Both the position numbers and the translations under genes were made by a program. Of a stretch of DNA of 64,000 nt, positions 14,734 through 23,279 are shown one piece after another. The notes beneath the pieces were generated by a model that was given only the letters and a program-made list of their open reading frames with translations, did no database searches and was not told where the DNA came from. The stretch spans positions 186,001 through 250,000 of the forward strand of contig CAVSMU010000007.1 in NCBI GenBank assembly GCA_963729075.1, in the 5' to 3' direction. The DNA comes from WHSW01 sp963729075 (GTDB lineage Bacteria > Actinomycetota > Thermoleophilia > Solirubrobacterales > 70-9). Numbering within the stretch: the stretch's first letter is position 1; each line of letters begins with the position of its first letter.

Positions 14734-16008
14734 GTGGATGCCGACGGACGCATGGAGATCGTTCGCGAGCTGTGCTCGTTCGAGGGGCGGCTGGCGGGCA
14801 CCGACGCGGAGCGGCGCGCCGCCAATCGCATGGCCGAGCGCCTTCGGGACACCGGCCGGCGCGCCGCGATCGAGCCGATCCACGTCCAGCCGCAGATCGG
14901 CCTCGTCTACGCGGCCCACTGCGCGCTCGGCTTCGCCGGCAGCCTGCTGGCGGTCGAGCTTCCGGTCGTCGGCTTCGCGCTCGTGCTGCTGGCCGCGACG
15001 TCGATGTACCTCGACCTCAACGCGCGCCTCTATCTGGTCCGCAAACTGTTCTTTCGCCGGGCGTCCCAGAACGTCGTCTCGAACGGCGGGCGGTCCGACG
15101 CTCCCGCCCGCCTCGTGATCACCGCGCACCTCGACGCCGCGCGAACGGGTGCCGTCTACTCGCCGAAGTGGGTGCGCCTGTTCGAGCGCGTCGCGAACGC
15201 CATGCCGTTCCCGCTCAGCCCGTCGCGGGTCCTGTTCTGGTCGTTGGCGTACCTGGTCCCGGTCCTCGGGGTGCGCGCGGCCGGCGTCGACTCCGATCTG
15301 CTCTCGGTGCTGCAGCTGCCCGCCACGCTCGTGCTCCTCGTCGGCGTGTTCGCGCTCATCGACATCGAGCTCTCGCCGATCGTTCCCGGGGCGAACGACA
15401 ACGCCTCGGGGGTCGCCACCGCGCTGTCGCTCGCGGCCGAGCTGAAGGCCGAGCCGCCCTCGAACCTCGACGTCTGGATCGTGCTCACCGGCGGCGAGGA
15501 GTGCCTGATGCAGGGCATGCGCTCGTTCGTTCGCGCACATCGCGGCGAGCTGGACCGGTCCTCGACGTACGTCCTCAACCTCGACTCCGTCGGCGCCGGG
15601 GACGTCCGCTTCGAGGTCGGCGAAGGCCCCGCGGTCACCTACGAGCTCGGCTCGCGCCTCACTGAGCTCTGCGCCGCGATCGCGGACGCCGACGCCGAGG
15701 GCCCGAACGCGTTCCGCGCAGCCCCACTGCGCCACGGCTTCGCCACCGACGCCCTGCCGGCGCGCCTCGCCGGCATTCCCGCGACCACGATCACCTGCCT
15801 CGCGCCCGGCGCGATGGTCCCGGCCAACTACCACACCGCCGCCGACGTGCCCGAGGCGATCGAGCCCGAGGCGCTCGACCGCGCCCACGGCTTCGCGCTC
15901 GAGCTGATCCGCCGCCTCGACGTCGACGTCGGCCGGCGCGCCGGCACCGGGCCGAAGCCCAAGCGCGCCCGGCGCCGCCGGGCGCGCGCCGGGGCAAGCG
16001 AGCGGTGA
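14734..16008 (+). CDS. Membrane-anchored M28-family metallopeptidase
   Basis: The 424-residue protein is a zinc aminopeptidase-type M28 enzyme whose domain is threaded through the membrane. The N-terminal part (VRELCSFEGRLAGTDAERRA) is typical. Metal-site motifs come in order: TAHLDA (His132, Asp134), PGANDNASG (Asp222), TGGEE (Glu255/256), NLDSVG (Asp284) and NYHTAADVPE (His). Unusually, one hydrophobic hairpin (56-94) precedes HxD, and a second (166-212) is inserted between HxD and GANDNASG, where family members normally have about twenty residues. The end is very basic (KPKRARRRRARAG). GTG 14734 is chosen over upstream ATGs because of the GATAAT box and domain length. AacS follows 13 bases later. 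Confidence 0.85.
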   Translation: MDADGRMEIVRELCSFEGRLAGTDAERRAANRMAERLRDTGRRAAIEPIHVQPQIGLVYAAHCALGFAGSLLAVELPVVGFALVLLAATSMYLDLNARLYLVRKLFFRRASQNVVSNGGRSDAPARLVITAHLDAARTGAVYSPKWVRLFERVANAMPFPLSPSRVLFWSLAYLVPVLGVRAAGVDSDLLSVLQLPATLVLLVGVFALIDIELSPIVPGANDNASGVATALSLAAELKAEPPSNLDVWIVLTGGEECLMQGMRSFVRAHRGELDRSSTYVLNLDSVGAGDVRFEVGEGPAVTYELGSRLTELCAAIADADAEGPNAFRAAPLRHGFATDALPARLAGIPATTITCLAPGAMVPANYHTAADVPEAIEPEALDRAHGFALELIRRLDVDVGRRAGTGPKPKRARRRRARAGASER

Positions 16009-16021
16009 TAGAAACGGGCAC

Positions 16022-18025
16022 GTGAGCGACCCGACCGTGCCCACGCAGCGGGGAGAGCTGCTCTGGACCCCCTCGACCGACGCCGTCGAGCGCTCGAACA
16101 TGACCCGCTACATGCGCTGGCTGAAGACCGAGCGCGGCCTCGACTTCGGCGGCGACTATCACGCGCTGTGGCGCTGGTCGGTCGACGAGCTCGAGGATTT
16201 CTGGGCCTCGATCTGGGACTACTTCGAGGTCCGGGCGTCGACGCCTTACGACCGGGTCCTCGCAAGCCGCGAGATGCCCGGGGCCGAGTGGTTCACCGGC
16301 GCTCGGCTCAACTACGCCGAGAACCTGCTCGCCGGCAAGCCCGATGACCGCCTGGCGGTCCAGCACGCCTCCGAGCTCCGGGAGCTCGACGCCCTCACGT
16401 GGGGCGAGCTGCGCGAGCAGGTCGCCCGCGCGGCCTCAGCGCTCCGCGGGCTCGGCGTTGCGCCCGGCGACCGGGTCGTGGCCTATCTGCCGAACATTCC
16501 CGAGACGCTCGTCGCCTTTCTGGCCACCGCTTCGATCGGTGCGATCTGGTCGAGCTGTTCGCCCGACTTCGGGCCCGGCAGCGTCATCGACCGGTTCGCC
16601 CAGATCGAGCCCAAGGTGCTCGTCTGCGTCGACGGCTACCGCTACAACGGTCGCGACTTCGACCGCCGCGACGTGGTCGCCGACCTGCTGGCGGCGATGC
16701 CGTCCGTCGACCACACGGTCGTCCTCCCCTACCTCGACCCGGACCCGGACGTCGCGGTGTTTCGGAACCCGATCGCCTGGGACGAGCTGCTCGCCGCCGG
16801 CGAGCCGGGCGAGATCGACTTCGAGCAGGTCGCCTTCGACCATCCGCTCTGGGTCCTGTACTCATCCGGGACCACCGGTCTGCCGAAAGCGATCGTCCAG
16901 GGCCATGGCGGCATCCTGGTCGAGCAGCTGAAGAAGCTCGGCCTGCACCTCGACGCGCAGGAGGGCGACCGCGTCTTCTGGTTCACGACCACCGGCTGGA
17001 TGATGTGGAACTTCCTCGTCGGCGTCTTGCACACCGACGCGTCGATCATCCTCCACGACGGCAGCCCCGCCCACCCGGACACGGGAGTGCTCTGGGACCT
17101 CGCCGCGAACGCGGGGATGACCTGCTTCGGCACCAGTGCCAGCTACGTCGCCGTTTGCATGAAGACCGGCGTCGAGCCCGGCTCCGGGCGCGACCTCTCG
17201 GCCCTGCGCTCGGTCGGCTCGACCGGCTCGCCGCTCGCGCCCGAGGGCTTTCAGTGGATCTACGACCACGTCGGCGCCGACACCTGGCTGTTTTCGACCT
17301 CGGGCGGCACCGACGTCTGCACCGCGTTCGTCGGCGGCGTCCCGATCCTGCCCGTCTACCGCGGCGAGCTGCAGGCGCGTTCGCTGGGCTGCGCCGTCGA
17401 GGCCTTCGACGAGGGCGGAAACGCGGTGATCGACGAGGTCGGCGAGCTGGTGCTGACCGAGCCGATGCCCTCGATGCCGCTCTTCCTCTGGGGCGACGAG
17501 GACGGCTCGCGCTACCGCGCCTCCTACTTCGACATGTATCCGGGCGTCTGGCGCCACGGCGACTGGATCGAGATCACCTCCCGCGGCACCGCGGTCATCT
17601 ACGGGCGCTCGGATTCGACCATCAACCGCTCCGGAGTGCGCATGGGAACGAGCGAGATCTACCGCGCCGTCGCCTCCGTGCCGGAGGTCACCGACGCGCT
17701 CGTCGTCGACATCCCGCGCCCGGGCACCGAGGGCTGGATGCCGCTGTTCGTCGTCCTGCGCGACGGCGTCGAGCTGAGCGACGACCTTCGTGGCGAGCTC
17801 GCCCGCCGGATCCGCGAGCAGTGCTCCCCCCGCCATGTGCCCGACGAGGTCTACGCGATCGCCGAGGTTCCGCGCACGCTCTCCGGCAAGGTGCTCGAGG
17901 TACCCGTGAAGCGCATCCTGACCGGCACCCCGCCCGAGCAGGCGGCCTCTCGCGACTCGCTCGCCAACCCCGCGGCTCTGGATTGGTTCGTCGAGCTGTC
18001 ATCCAGGCTCGGCTCGCACGCGTAG
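16022..18025 (+). CDS. aacS: Acetoacetate-CoA ligase (acetoacetyl-CoA synthetase)
   Basis: This cytoplasmic enzyme activates acetoacetate with ATP and CoA to acetoacetyl-CoA. The N-terminal ACS-type region (MTRYMRWLKTERGLDFG, then WSVDELEDFW) is specific to this subfamily. The adenylate loop SSGTTGLPKA lies near residue 281, FSTSGGTDVCTAF follows near 425, and the C-terminal lysine region is RTLSGKVLEVPVKR. The 667 residues match the family. The start is GTG behind TAGAAA (16009-16014) with 7 nt between and no Shine-Dalgarno sequence. With HMG-CoA lyase (25217), 3-hydroxybutyryl-CoA dehydrogenase (23280) and Ccr (44798) it connects ketone bodies and leucine breakdown to crotonyl-CoA. The next gene begins 8 bases after its stop. 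Confidence 0.93.
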   Translation: MSDPTVPTQRGELLWTPSTDAVERSNMTRYMRWLKTERGLDFGGDYHALWRWSVDELEDFWASIWDYFEVRASTPYDRVLASREMPGAEWFTGARLNYAENLLAGKPDDRLAVQHASELRELDALTWGELREQVARAASALRGLGVAPGDRVVAYLPNIPETLVAFLATASIGAIWSSCSPDFGPGSVIDRFAQIEPKVLVCVDGYRYNGRDFDRRDVVADLLAAMPSVDHTVVLPYLDPDPDVAVFRNPIAWDELLAAGEPGEIDFEQVAFDHPLWVLYSSGTTGLPKAIVQGHGGILVEQLKKLGLHLDAQEGDRVFWFTTTGWMMWNFLVGVLHTDASIILHDGSPAHPDTGVLWDLAANAGMTCFGTSASYVAVCMKTGVEPGSGRDLSALRSVGSTGSPLAPEGFQWIYDHVGADTWLFSTSGGTDVCTAFVGGVPILPVYRGELQARSLGCAVEAFDEGGNAVIDEVGELVLTEPMPSMPLFLWGDEDGSRYRASYFDMYPGVWRHGDWIEITSRGTAVIYGRSDSTINRSGVRMGTSEIYRAVASVPEVTDALVVDIPRPGTEGWMPLFVVLRDGVELSDDLRGELARRIREQCSPRHVPDEVYAIAEVPRTLSGKVLEVPVKRILTGTPPEQAASRDSLANPAALDWFVELSSRLGSHA

Positions 18026-18033
18026 GACGGGGC

Positions 18034-19026
18034 ATGACAAAGCAACCGGCGCTCGTCGAGTTCGATCTCGACCGCTACCTGCGCAACTCGAAGAAGGTCG
18101 ATCTCTCGGGGGTCGAATGGGAGCGGATCCCCGATCACCCGCTCAGCGACGGCGACGTGATGTGCCTGCACTACATGATGGACATCGAGGCGCACACGGT
18201 GATCTACCTGCGCGACCTCCTCGCGACCCGGGCGGCGGCCGACCCGCAGATCACCGCGTTCCTCTCCTGCTGGGTCTACGAGGAGCTCTGGCACGGCGAG
18301 GCCTTCTCCGACTTCCTGCGCTCCTACGGGATCGAGGAACCGATCGAGCCGCGCCTGCCCGACGGGCGCACGCCGCTGCCCACTCGGAGCAACCGCTGGC
18401 GCGATCTGCGCGTTTCGCTGGGGGTCGGAAACGGGCTCGGGCTGGTCCCGACGCTGCTCGGCTCGCTCGCCACTCGCGACTTCGCCGCGATCCACATGAT
18501 GTGGGGAGCGGTCAACGAGCTCACCACGCTGACCGGGTACTACGCGCTCATCCGCCGCTCCGACCACCCCGTGCTGCACCAGCTGCTGCGCCGCGTGATC
18601 CAGGACGAGCGCCGCCATTTCGCCTTCTATCGCGCCCAGGCGAAGGCGCGGATGGAGCGCTCGCGCACCGCGCGCCGGCTCGTCCGCTTCGTGCTCGAGC
18701 GCTTCTGGACGCCGGTCGGCGCCGGCGTCAAGACCGAGGAGGAGGTCGACGCGCTGGCCCTCTATCTGTTCGGCGACTCCACCGAGGGCCGCGAGCAGGC
18801 CCGCGGAATCGACGAGACGATCGCTGCCGTACCCGGGCTCGAACGCCTGCGCCTGCTCGAGGACTACCTCGACGGCGCGCTCGCCCGGGCCGCGGCGCGA
18901 CCGGGGTGGGCAGGCGTGCGGCCGGCTCGGACGCCGGCGCCCGGCCTGCCCGCCCCGACGCACTGGCGCGAGCCCGCCCGCGCCCGCGGCGCTGCGGTTG
19001 CGGCCGCCGGGGCGTCCGGCCTCTAA
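18034..19026 (+). CDS. Ferritin-like di-iron protein, acyl-ACP-desaturase-like
   Basis: The 330-residue protein is helical with paired di-iron ligand motifs: DIEAHTVIYL, EELWHGEAFSDFL (Glu-x-x-His), then a second pair around VNELTTLTGYY and DERRHFAFYRAQA (Glu-x-x-His). This four-helix-bundle arrangement occurs in acyl-ACP desaturases and related oxygenases. The sequence is divergent from plant and mycobacterial DesA, so the substrate is not assigned. A Pro/Ala/Arg-rich tail (about 275-330) is probably disordered. It is co-directional with aacS, 8 bases away, though TAGGAC five bases before the ATG overlaps the aacS stop codon. It is convergent with mtaD, with their stops overlapping by 4 bases. 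Confidence 0.7.
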   Translation: MTKQPALVEFDLDRYLRNSKKVDLSGVEWERIPDHPLSDGDVMCLHYMMDIEAHTVIYLRDLLATRAAADPQITAFLSCWVYEELWHGEAFSDFLRSYGIEEPIEPRLPDGRTPLPTRSNRWRDLRVSLGVGNGLGLVPTLLGSLATRDFAAIHMMWGAVNELTTLTGYYALIRRSDHPVLHQLLRRVIQDERRHFAFYRAQAKARMERSRTARRLVRFVLERFWTPVGAGVKTEEEVDALALYLFGDSTEGREQARGIDETIAAVPGLERLRLLEDYLDGALARAAARPGWAGVRPARTPAPGLPAPTHWREPARARGAAVAAAGASGL

Positions 19027-20282
19027 TCGGTGACGAGCCCGAGCCGCGCGGCGCGCTCGCGGGCGTGGCCCAGGACCTCGTCCAGCGCTCCGCGATCGCC
19101 CTGCCGGTAGGCGACCTGGCCACCGACCACGGTCAACCTGATCGCCGAGGCGTCGGCGGCGTACACCAGCCCGGCGTCGAGCTGGCCGAGCGCCAACCCC
19201 GGAGAGTCGAGGCGCGCGAGCGCGAAGTCGGCCGGCGCGCCGACGGCGGGCGCGGCGCCGCCGATCAGCTTCGCCCGCTGGCCCGTGGCGATCTCCCACG
19301 CCTCGGCGGCCGTTACCGCCGCCGGGTCGGCGGCGATGTGCTTCTGGATGAGAGCGAACGCCTTCACGTCGTCCAGCAGATCGAGGGAGTTGTTGGAGCC
19401 GGCACCGTCGGTGCCCAGGCCGACCTGGGCGCCGGCAGCGCGCGCGGCCGCGTATGGGAACACCCCGCCGACCCCGAGCTTCTGGTTGGCGACCGGGTTC
19501 GTGACCATCGTCGCCCCACGCTCGACGATCAGCTCGATCTCGGACTGGTCGAGCCAGACGCAGTGGGCGAGCAGCGTGCGCGGCCCCAGCATCCCGGTCC
19601 GGTCCAGGTAATGGGCGGGCCGCAGCCCGGTCTCAGCGACGCAGTCCACCACCTCCTGCTCGGTCTCGGAGAGGTGGATCTCGATCGGGACGTCGCGCTC
19701 CTCGGAGATCTCCGCGATCCCCCGCAGCGAGGGCTCGGAGACGGTGTAGATCGCATGCGGCGCCAGGGCCGGGCGCACCGCGCCCTCGCCCGCCTCCTCG
19801 ATCTCGTCGAGCGCGCGGCGCGCCTTCGCGAGCAGCTTCGGCGACTTGTCGGGGTCCTTGTCGTCGATCAGCAGCGCGCCGACGACCGCGCGCAGCCCGG
19901 CGTCCTTCACCGCCCGAGCGGTCGCGGCGTGCTTCCAGTAGTGGTCCCAGAACCGGATCGTCCCCGCGCGCGCCATCTCCAGGCACGCGAGCCGCGTGCC
20001 CCAGTAGACGTCCTCGCGCTCGAGTCGCTGCTCGGCGGGCCAGATGTACCGCTGGAGCCACTCCATCAACGGCAGGTCGTCGGCGTAGCCGCGGAAGAGG
20101 GTCATCGCCGCGTGCGTGTGGGCGTTGACCGTCCCGGGGATCAGCGCCAGCCCGGAGCCGTCGATCACCTCGTCGCCCGCTTGCGGCTCGACGTCGGCGC
20201 CGAGCTCGTCGATCCGCCCGTCGGCCACCCGCAGCCCGATCTCGTTGCCGTCGAGTCGGGCTCCGGTGATCGCGAGCGCCAT
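19023..20282 (-). CDS. mtaD: 5-methylthioadenosine / S-adenosylhomocysteine deaminase-type amidohydrolase
   Basis: This cytoplasmic metal-dependent deaminase converts methylthioadenosine or S-adenosylhomocysteine to the inosine form. Metal motifs are in order: NAHTHAAMTLFRG (HxH), IEIHLSETEQEV, LLAHCVWLD, and GLGTDGAGSNNSLDL (Asp). The 419 residues fit MtaD/TrzN-type enzymes. The upstream frame stays open, but ATG 20282 gives the proper strand MALAITGARLDG. Its -10 box TAGGCT (20288-20293 reversed) begins with the TAG stop of the phosphorylase gene. Together with that gene it forms a methylthioadenosine salvage pair. Other nucleobase substrates are possible. Confidence 0.85.
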   Translation of the reverse strand: MALAITGARLDGNEIGLRVADGRIDELGADVEPQAGDEVIDGSGLALIPGTVNAHTHAAMTLFRGYADDLPLMEWLQRYIWPAEQRLEREDVYWGTRLACLEMARAGTIRFWDHYWKHAATARAVKDAGLRAVVGALLIDDKDPDKSPKLLAKARRALDEIEEAGEGAVRPALAPHAIYTVSEPSLRGIAEISEERDVPIEIHLSETEQEVVDCVAETGLRPAHYLDRTGMLGPRTLLAHCVWLDQSEIELIVERGATMVTNPVANQKLGVGGVFPYAAARAAGAQVGLGTDGAGSNNSLDLLDDVKAFALIQKHIAADPAAVTAAEAWEIATGQRAKLIGGAAPAVGAPADFALARLDSPGLALGQLDAGLVYAADASAIRLTVVGGQVAYRQGDRGALDEVLGHARERAARLGLVTD

Positions 20283-20287
20283 AGGAC

Positions 20288-20293
20288 AGCCTA
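20288..20293 (-). promoter_or_regulatory. TAGGCT -10 box that contains a stop codon
   Basis: Read on the minus strand, TAGGCT starts with the TAG stop of the phosphorylase gene and ends 5 nt before the mtaD ATG. Confidence 0.5.
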
Positions 20294-20980
20294 GCTCAGG
20301 CGTGGCAGCGCCCCGGAGAGCGCCTCGACCAGCCGTGTGCGGTTGCGCTCGCGACCGCGCTCGAGCTCCTCGATCGTCAGATCGTCGTCGCCGATCCCAT
20401 TGGCGAGGTTGTCGACGACGCAGACCGCCGCGTAGCGCAAGCCGAGGTCGCCGGCGGCCGAGCACTCGCTCGCGATGGTCATCCCGACCACGTCGGCGTG
20501 CGGGGCGATCACCCTGATTTCGGCCGCTGTCTCCAGTCGCGGGCCCTGCGTCTGCCAGTAGACGCCGCCGTCGCGCACCTCTACCCCGACCTCGGCGAAC
20601 GCCTCGCATACGCGTCGGCGCCACTCGGGATCGAACCCCGCGAGACGGTGCGCGGCGGCACCCTCGAGCGCGCTCAGCGGCGGCCCTGTGAGGGCGATGA
20701 AGTCATCCGGGCAGACGAACGTCCCCGGGCCGAGCTCGGGCCGCAGGCCACCCACGGAGCCGAGCGCGAAGACCCGGTCGCAGCCCGCCTCCGCGAGCGC
20801 GCGCATGTTGGCGACGTGGTCGATGCGGTGCGGCAGCACGTACGCGGCAGCCTCACCGTGGCGCTGGAGCGTCTCCCAGTCGCCCTGCGGCAGCTGCGCC
20901 CGGCGCAGCGAGCTCCCGGCGACCAGCGCGAGACGACCCCTGGGAGGCGTAGCCGGCCCCTGCCGCTGTTGAGGCAGCAT
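20291..20980 (-). CDS. Methylthioadenosine / purine nucleoside phosphorylase
   Basis: The enzyme cleaves methylthioadenosine (or methylthioinosine) with phosphate to free base and methylthioribose-1-phosphate. Motifs of the MTAP/PNP family are visible: HRIDHVANMRALAEAGC, GSVGGLRPELGPGTFV, YWQTQGPRLETAAEI and ADVVGMTIASE, the last two forming the base and ribose site. At 229 residues it is about 40 shorter than most MTAPs, and the usual N-terminal Gly-rich phosphate loop is reduced to LALVAGSSLRR. It lies directly upstream of mtaD, so the two steps are adjacent; if mtaD acts first, methylthioinosine is the likely substrate. Confidence 0.85.
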   Translation of the reverse strand: MLPQQRQGPATPPRGRLALVAGSSLRRAQLPQGDWETLQRHGEAAAYVLPHRIDHVANMRALAEAGCDRVFALGSVGGLRPELGPGTFVCPDDFIALTGPPLSALEGAAAHRLAGFDPEWRRRVCEAFAEVGVEVRDGGVYWQTQGPRLETAAEIRVIAPHADVVGMTIASECSAAGDLGLRYAAVCVVDNLANGIGDDDLTIEELERGRERNRTRLVEALSGALPRLS

Positions 20981-20985
20981 GTGTC

Positions 20986-22524
20986 CTACGCAGGGGTGAT
21001 CGGGTTGCGCCGCTCCGAGAAGTGGCGGTCCTTCTCGGCTGCGAAGGCGAAGCGGCGGATCAGCTCCGCGCGCAGCTCGTCCGGCTCGATCACGGCGTCG
21101 GTCACCATCTCGGAGGCGAGGTGCAGGATGTCGATGTCCGCGGCGTACTCGTCCCGCTTTTCGCGCACGAACCGCTCGCGCTCGGCCTCATCGGAGATCG
21201 CCTGGATCTGGTTGTAGAAGACTGCGTTGATGGCCGCCTCGGGGCCCATGACCGCGATCGAGGCGGTCGGCAGCGCGATGCAGCAGTCGGGCTCGAACGC
21301 AGGCCCCGCCATCGCATACAGGCCCGCGCCGTAGGCCTTGCGGACGATCACCGAGAGCTTCGGAACGGTCGCCTCCGAGACCGCGCTGATCATCTTCGCC
21401 CCATGCCGGATGATTCCCTGGCGCTCGACGTCGGTGCCGATCATGAACCCGGGCACGTCCGCGAGGAACAGCAACGGGATGTTGAAGGCGTTGCACGTCA
21501 TGATGAACCGCGCCGCCTTGTCGGCCGAGTCGACGAACAGGACGCCGCCCTTGTAGCGCGGCTGGTTGGCGACGATCCCCACCGCGCGGCCGTCGATTCG
21601 CGCGTAGCCCACCACCAGCTCGCGTGCCCAGCGCGCGTGGACCTCGCAGAAGGTGTCCGCGTCGACCAGCGCCGCGATCAGCTCCTGGACGTCGAACGAC
21701 GTCTTCTCGTCGGCGGGCACGATCTCGGACACGGGGCGCTCGCCGGCGGGCTCGGCGGGCGGGGCCGCGGGCGGCTGCTCGCGCCAGTTCGCCGGCATGT
21801 AGGCGAGATACCGCTTGGCGACGTCGATCGCATCGGCGTCGCTCTTCACCAGGAAGTGACCGCAGCCCGAGACGCCGGTGTGCATCTTCGCCCCGCCCAT
21901 CTCCTCGAGCGTCACGCGCTCGCCGATCACCATCTCGGCCATCCGCGGCGAGCCGAGGTACATCGAGGCGTTGCCCTCGCGCATGATCACGACGTCGCAG
22001 AACGCGGGGATGTAGGCGCCGCCCGCGGCGGAGGGGCCGAACAGCAGGCAGACCTGCGGCACGCGCCCCGAGAGCACGACCTCGTTGTAGAAGATCCGCC
22101 CGGCACCGCGACGGCCCGGGAACATCTGCACCTGGTCGGTGATCCGCGCCCCCGCCGAGTCGACCAGGTAGATCATCGGGATCCCGAGCTTCATCGCCCG
22201 CTCCTGGATCCGCAGGATCTTCTCCACCGTCTTCGGCCCCCAGGAGCCGGCCTTGACGGTCGGATCGTTGGCCATCAGCGCGACCTTTCGCCCGCCGACC
22301 AGCGCCAAGCCGGTGACCACGCCGTCGGCGCCGAGGCCGTCGGCGTCCCAGTTGGCCAGCAGCCCCTCCTCGGAGAACGACTCAGGATCGACAAGCCGCT
22401 CGACACGCTCGCGAACGGGCAGCTTGCCCTGCTGGGCGGTCTTCTGGTGGTGGCGCTCGGGGCCCCCGGCGAGGGCCGAGGCGAGCGCCGCCTCGAACTC
22501 CGTCTCGGACCGGGTCTCGCTCAC
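20986..22524 (-). CDS. Acyl-CoA carboxylase carboxyltransferase (beta) subunit
   Basis: The 512-residue protein transfers the carboxyl group from biotin to an acyl-CoA. It has the two crotonase-like halves: GRKVALMANDPTVKAGS, VDSAGARITDQVQMFPGRRG and FGPSAAGGAYIPAFCD in the first; KGGVLFVDSADKAARFI, FLADVPGFMIGTDVE and KAYGAGLYAM in the second. The substrate pocket could suit propionyl-, methylcrotonyl- or another branched acyl-CoA. Proximity to HMG-CoA lyase favours leucine catabolism, but the biotin carboxylase partner is not in the window. The GTG start overlaps the stop of the DivIVA gene (GTGA), implying translational coupling. Confidence 0.88.
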   Translation of the reverse strand: MSETRSETEFEAALASALAGGPERHHQKTAQQGKLPVRERVERLVDPESFSEEGLLANWDADGLGADGVVTGLALVGGRKVALMANDPTVKAGSWGPKTVEKILRIQERAMKLGIPMIYLVDSAGARITDQVQMFPGRRGAGRIFYNEVVLSGRVPQVCLLFGPSAAGGAYIPAFCDVVIMREGNASMYLGSPRMAEMVIGERVTLEEMGGAKMHTGVSGCGHFLVKSDADAIDVAKRYLAYMPANWREQPPAAPPAEPAGERPVSEIVPADEKTSFDVQELIAALVDADTFCEVHARWARELVVGYARIDGRAVGIVANQPRYKGGVLFVDSADKAARFIMTCNAFNIPLLFLADVPGFMIGTDVERQGIIRHGAKMISAVSEATVPKLSVIVRKAYGAGLYAMAGPAFEPDCCIALPTASIAVMGPEAAINAVFYNQIQAISDEAERERFVREKRDEYAADIDILHLASEMVTDAVIEPDELRAELIRRFAFAAEKDRHFSERRNPITPA

Positions 22525-23210
22525 TCGGCGGACGCCGCCTTCGCGGCCGCCTCCTCGTCGGAATCCTCGTCGGAGTCCTCGTCCGAGTTACGATCGGCCG
22601 ACTCGGCCGCGCGGGGCGGGGTGCGATGCTGGGTCGCGGCTCCCGTGATCCCGCTCGCCAGGCGCTCGAGCTCGGCGAGCACCGCGTCGCGACGGTCCTC
22701 GAGGTCGGAGATCACCGCCTCGACGTCACGCCGACGCTGGTTGGCGTCGTCGATGATCCGCTCGGCCTCGGCCTCGGCCCCCTCGCGCGACTGTGCCGCC
22801 GCGGCATCGGCCTCCTCGCGGGACTGGTCCACATAGGCGTCTGCGTCCCCGCGGACCTTCCGCCCGTACGCGTCGGCCTCCTCGCGCGTCTCGTCCGCGT
22901 ACTCGTCGGCCTGGCTGCGCAGCGATTCGGCGGTCGCGTTCGCCTGTACGAGGCTCTGGCGCGTCTCCCTCGACGCCTCCTCCCGGATCTGCTGCGCTGC
23001 GTCGTGGGCCTCGGTGAGGATGTCGGCGACCTGCTCGCCCGTCCGGGCGAGCTCGGCCCGGACCCGCTCGGACACGTCACCGACGGCGCCGTCGCGCTCG
23101 AGCCAGTCGGCGAGCTCCTTCAGGAACTGGTCGACCTCGTGGCGGTCGTAGCCGCGAACCGCGTGGGCGAAGCGTGCGTTGCGGATCCTGTTGATCGAGT
23201 GCGCGTCCAA
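22521..23210 (-). CDS. DivIVA-domain coiled-coil protein
   Basis: This cytoplasmic, membrane-curvature-associated scaffold is expected to organise polar or septal wall growth. The N-terminal DivIVA motif is clear (IRNARFAHAVRGYDRHEVDQ, residues 9-28, then FLKEL). Residues about 45-185 form a long coiled coil with an Ala/Glu/Arg heptad pattern. The tail is acidic, with repeats of NSDEDSDEDSDEE near residue 205. TTG start with GAGGAGG 9 nt upstream. Its stop overlaps the start of the acyl-CoA carboxylase gene, an odd operon partner for a cell-shape protein, although lipid precursors and growth sites are functionally linked in actinobacteria (inference). Confidence 0.85.
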   Translation of the reverse strand: MDAHSINRIRNARFAHAVRGYDRHEVDQFLKELADWLERDGAVGDVSERVRAELARTGEQVADILTEAHDAAQQIREEASRETRQSLVQANATAESLRSQADEYADETREEADAYGRKVRGDADAYVDQSREEADAAAAQSREGAEAEAERIIDDANQRRRDVEAVISDLEDRRDAVLAELERLASGITGAATQHRTPPRAAESADRNSDEDSDEDSDEEAAAKAASAE

Positions 23211-23279
23211 GGCTTACCTCCTCGCAGTGCACTGGGGGTCGATCACTTCCGAGGGTACCGAGCCGGTCGTCCGGCTCGC

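Noticed and set aside
18117..20294. 725-codon open frame on the plus strand
   Set aside because: It is antisense to mtaD and out of frame with the ferritin-like gene, with Arg/Gly-rich composition and no motifs. High GC makes stop codons rare, so such frames are common here.
21022..22836. 604-codon plus-strand frame
   Set aside because: It is antisense to the acyl-CoA carboxylase subunit and DivIVA, which are well supported.
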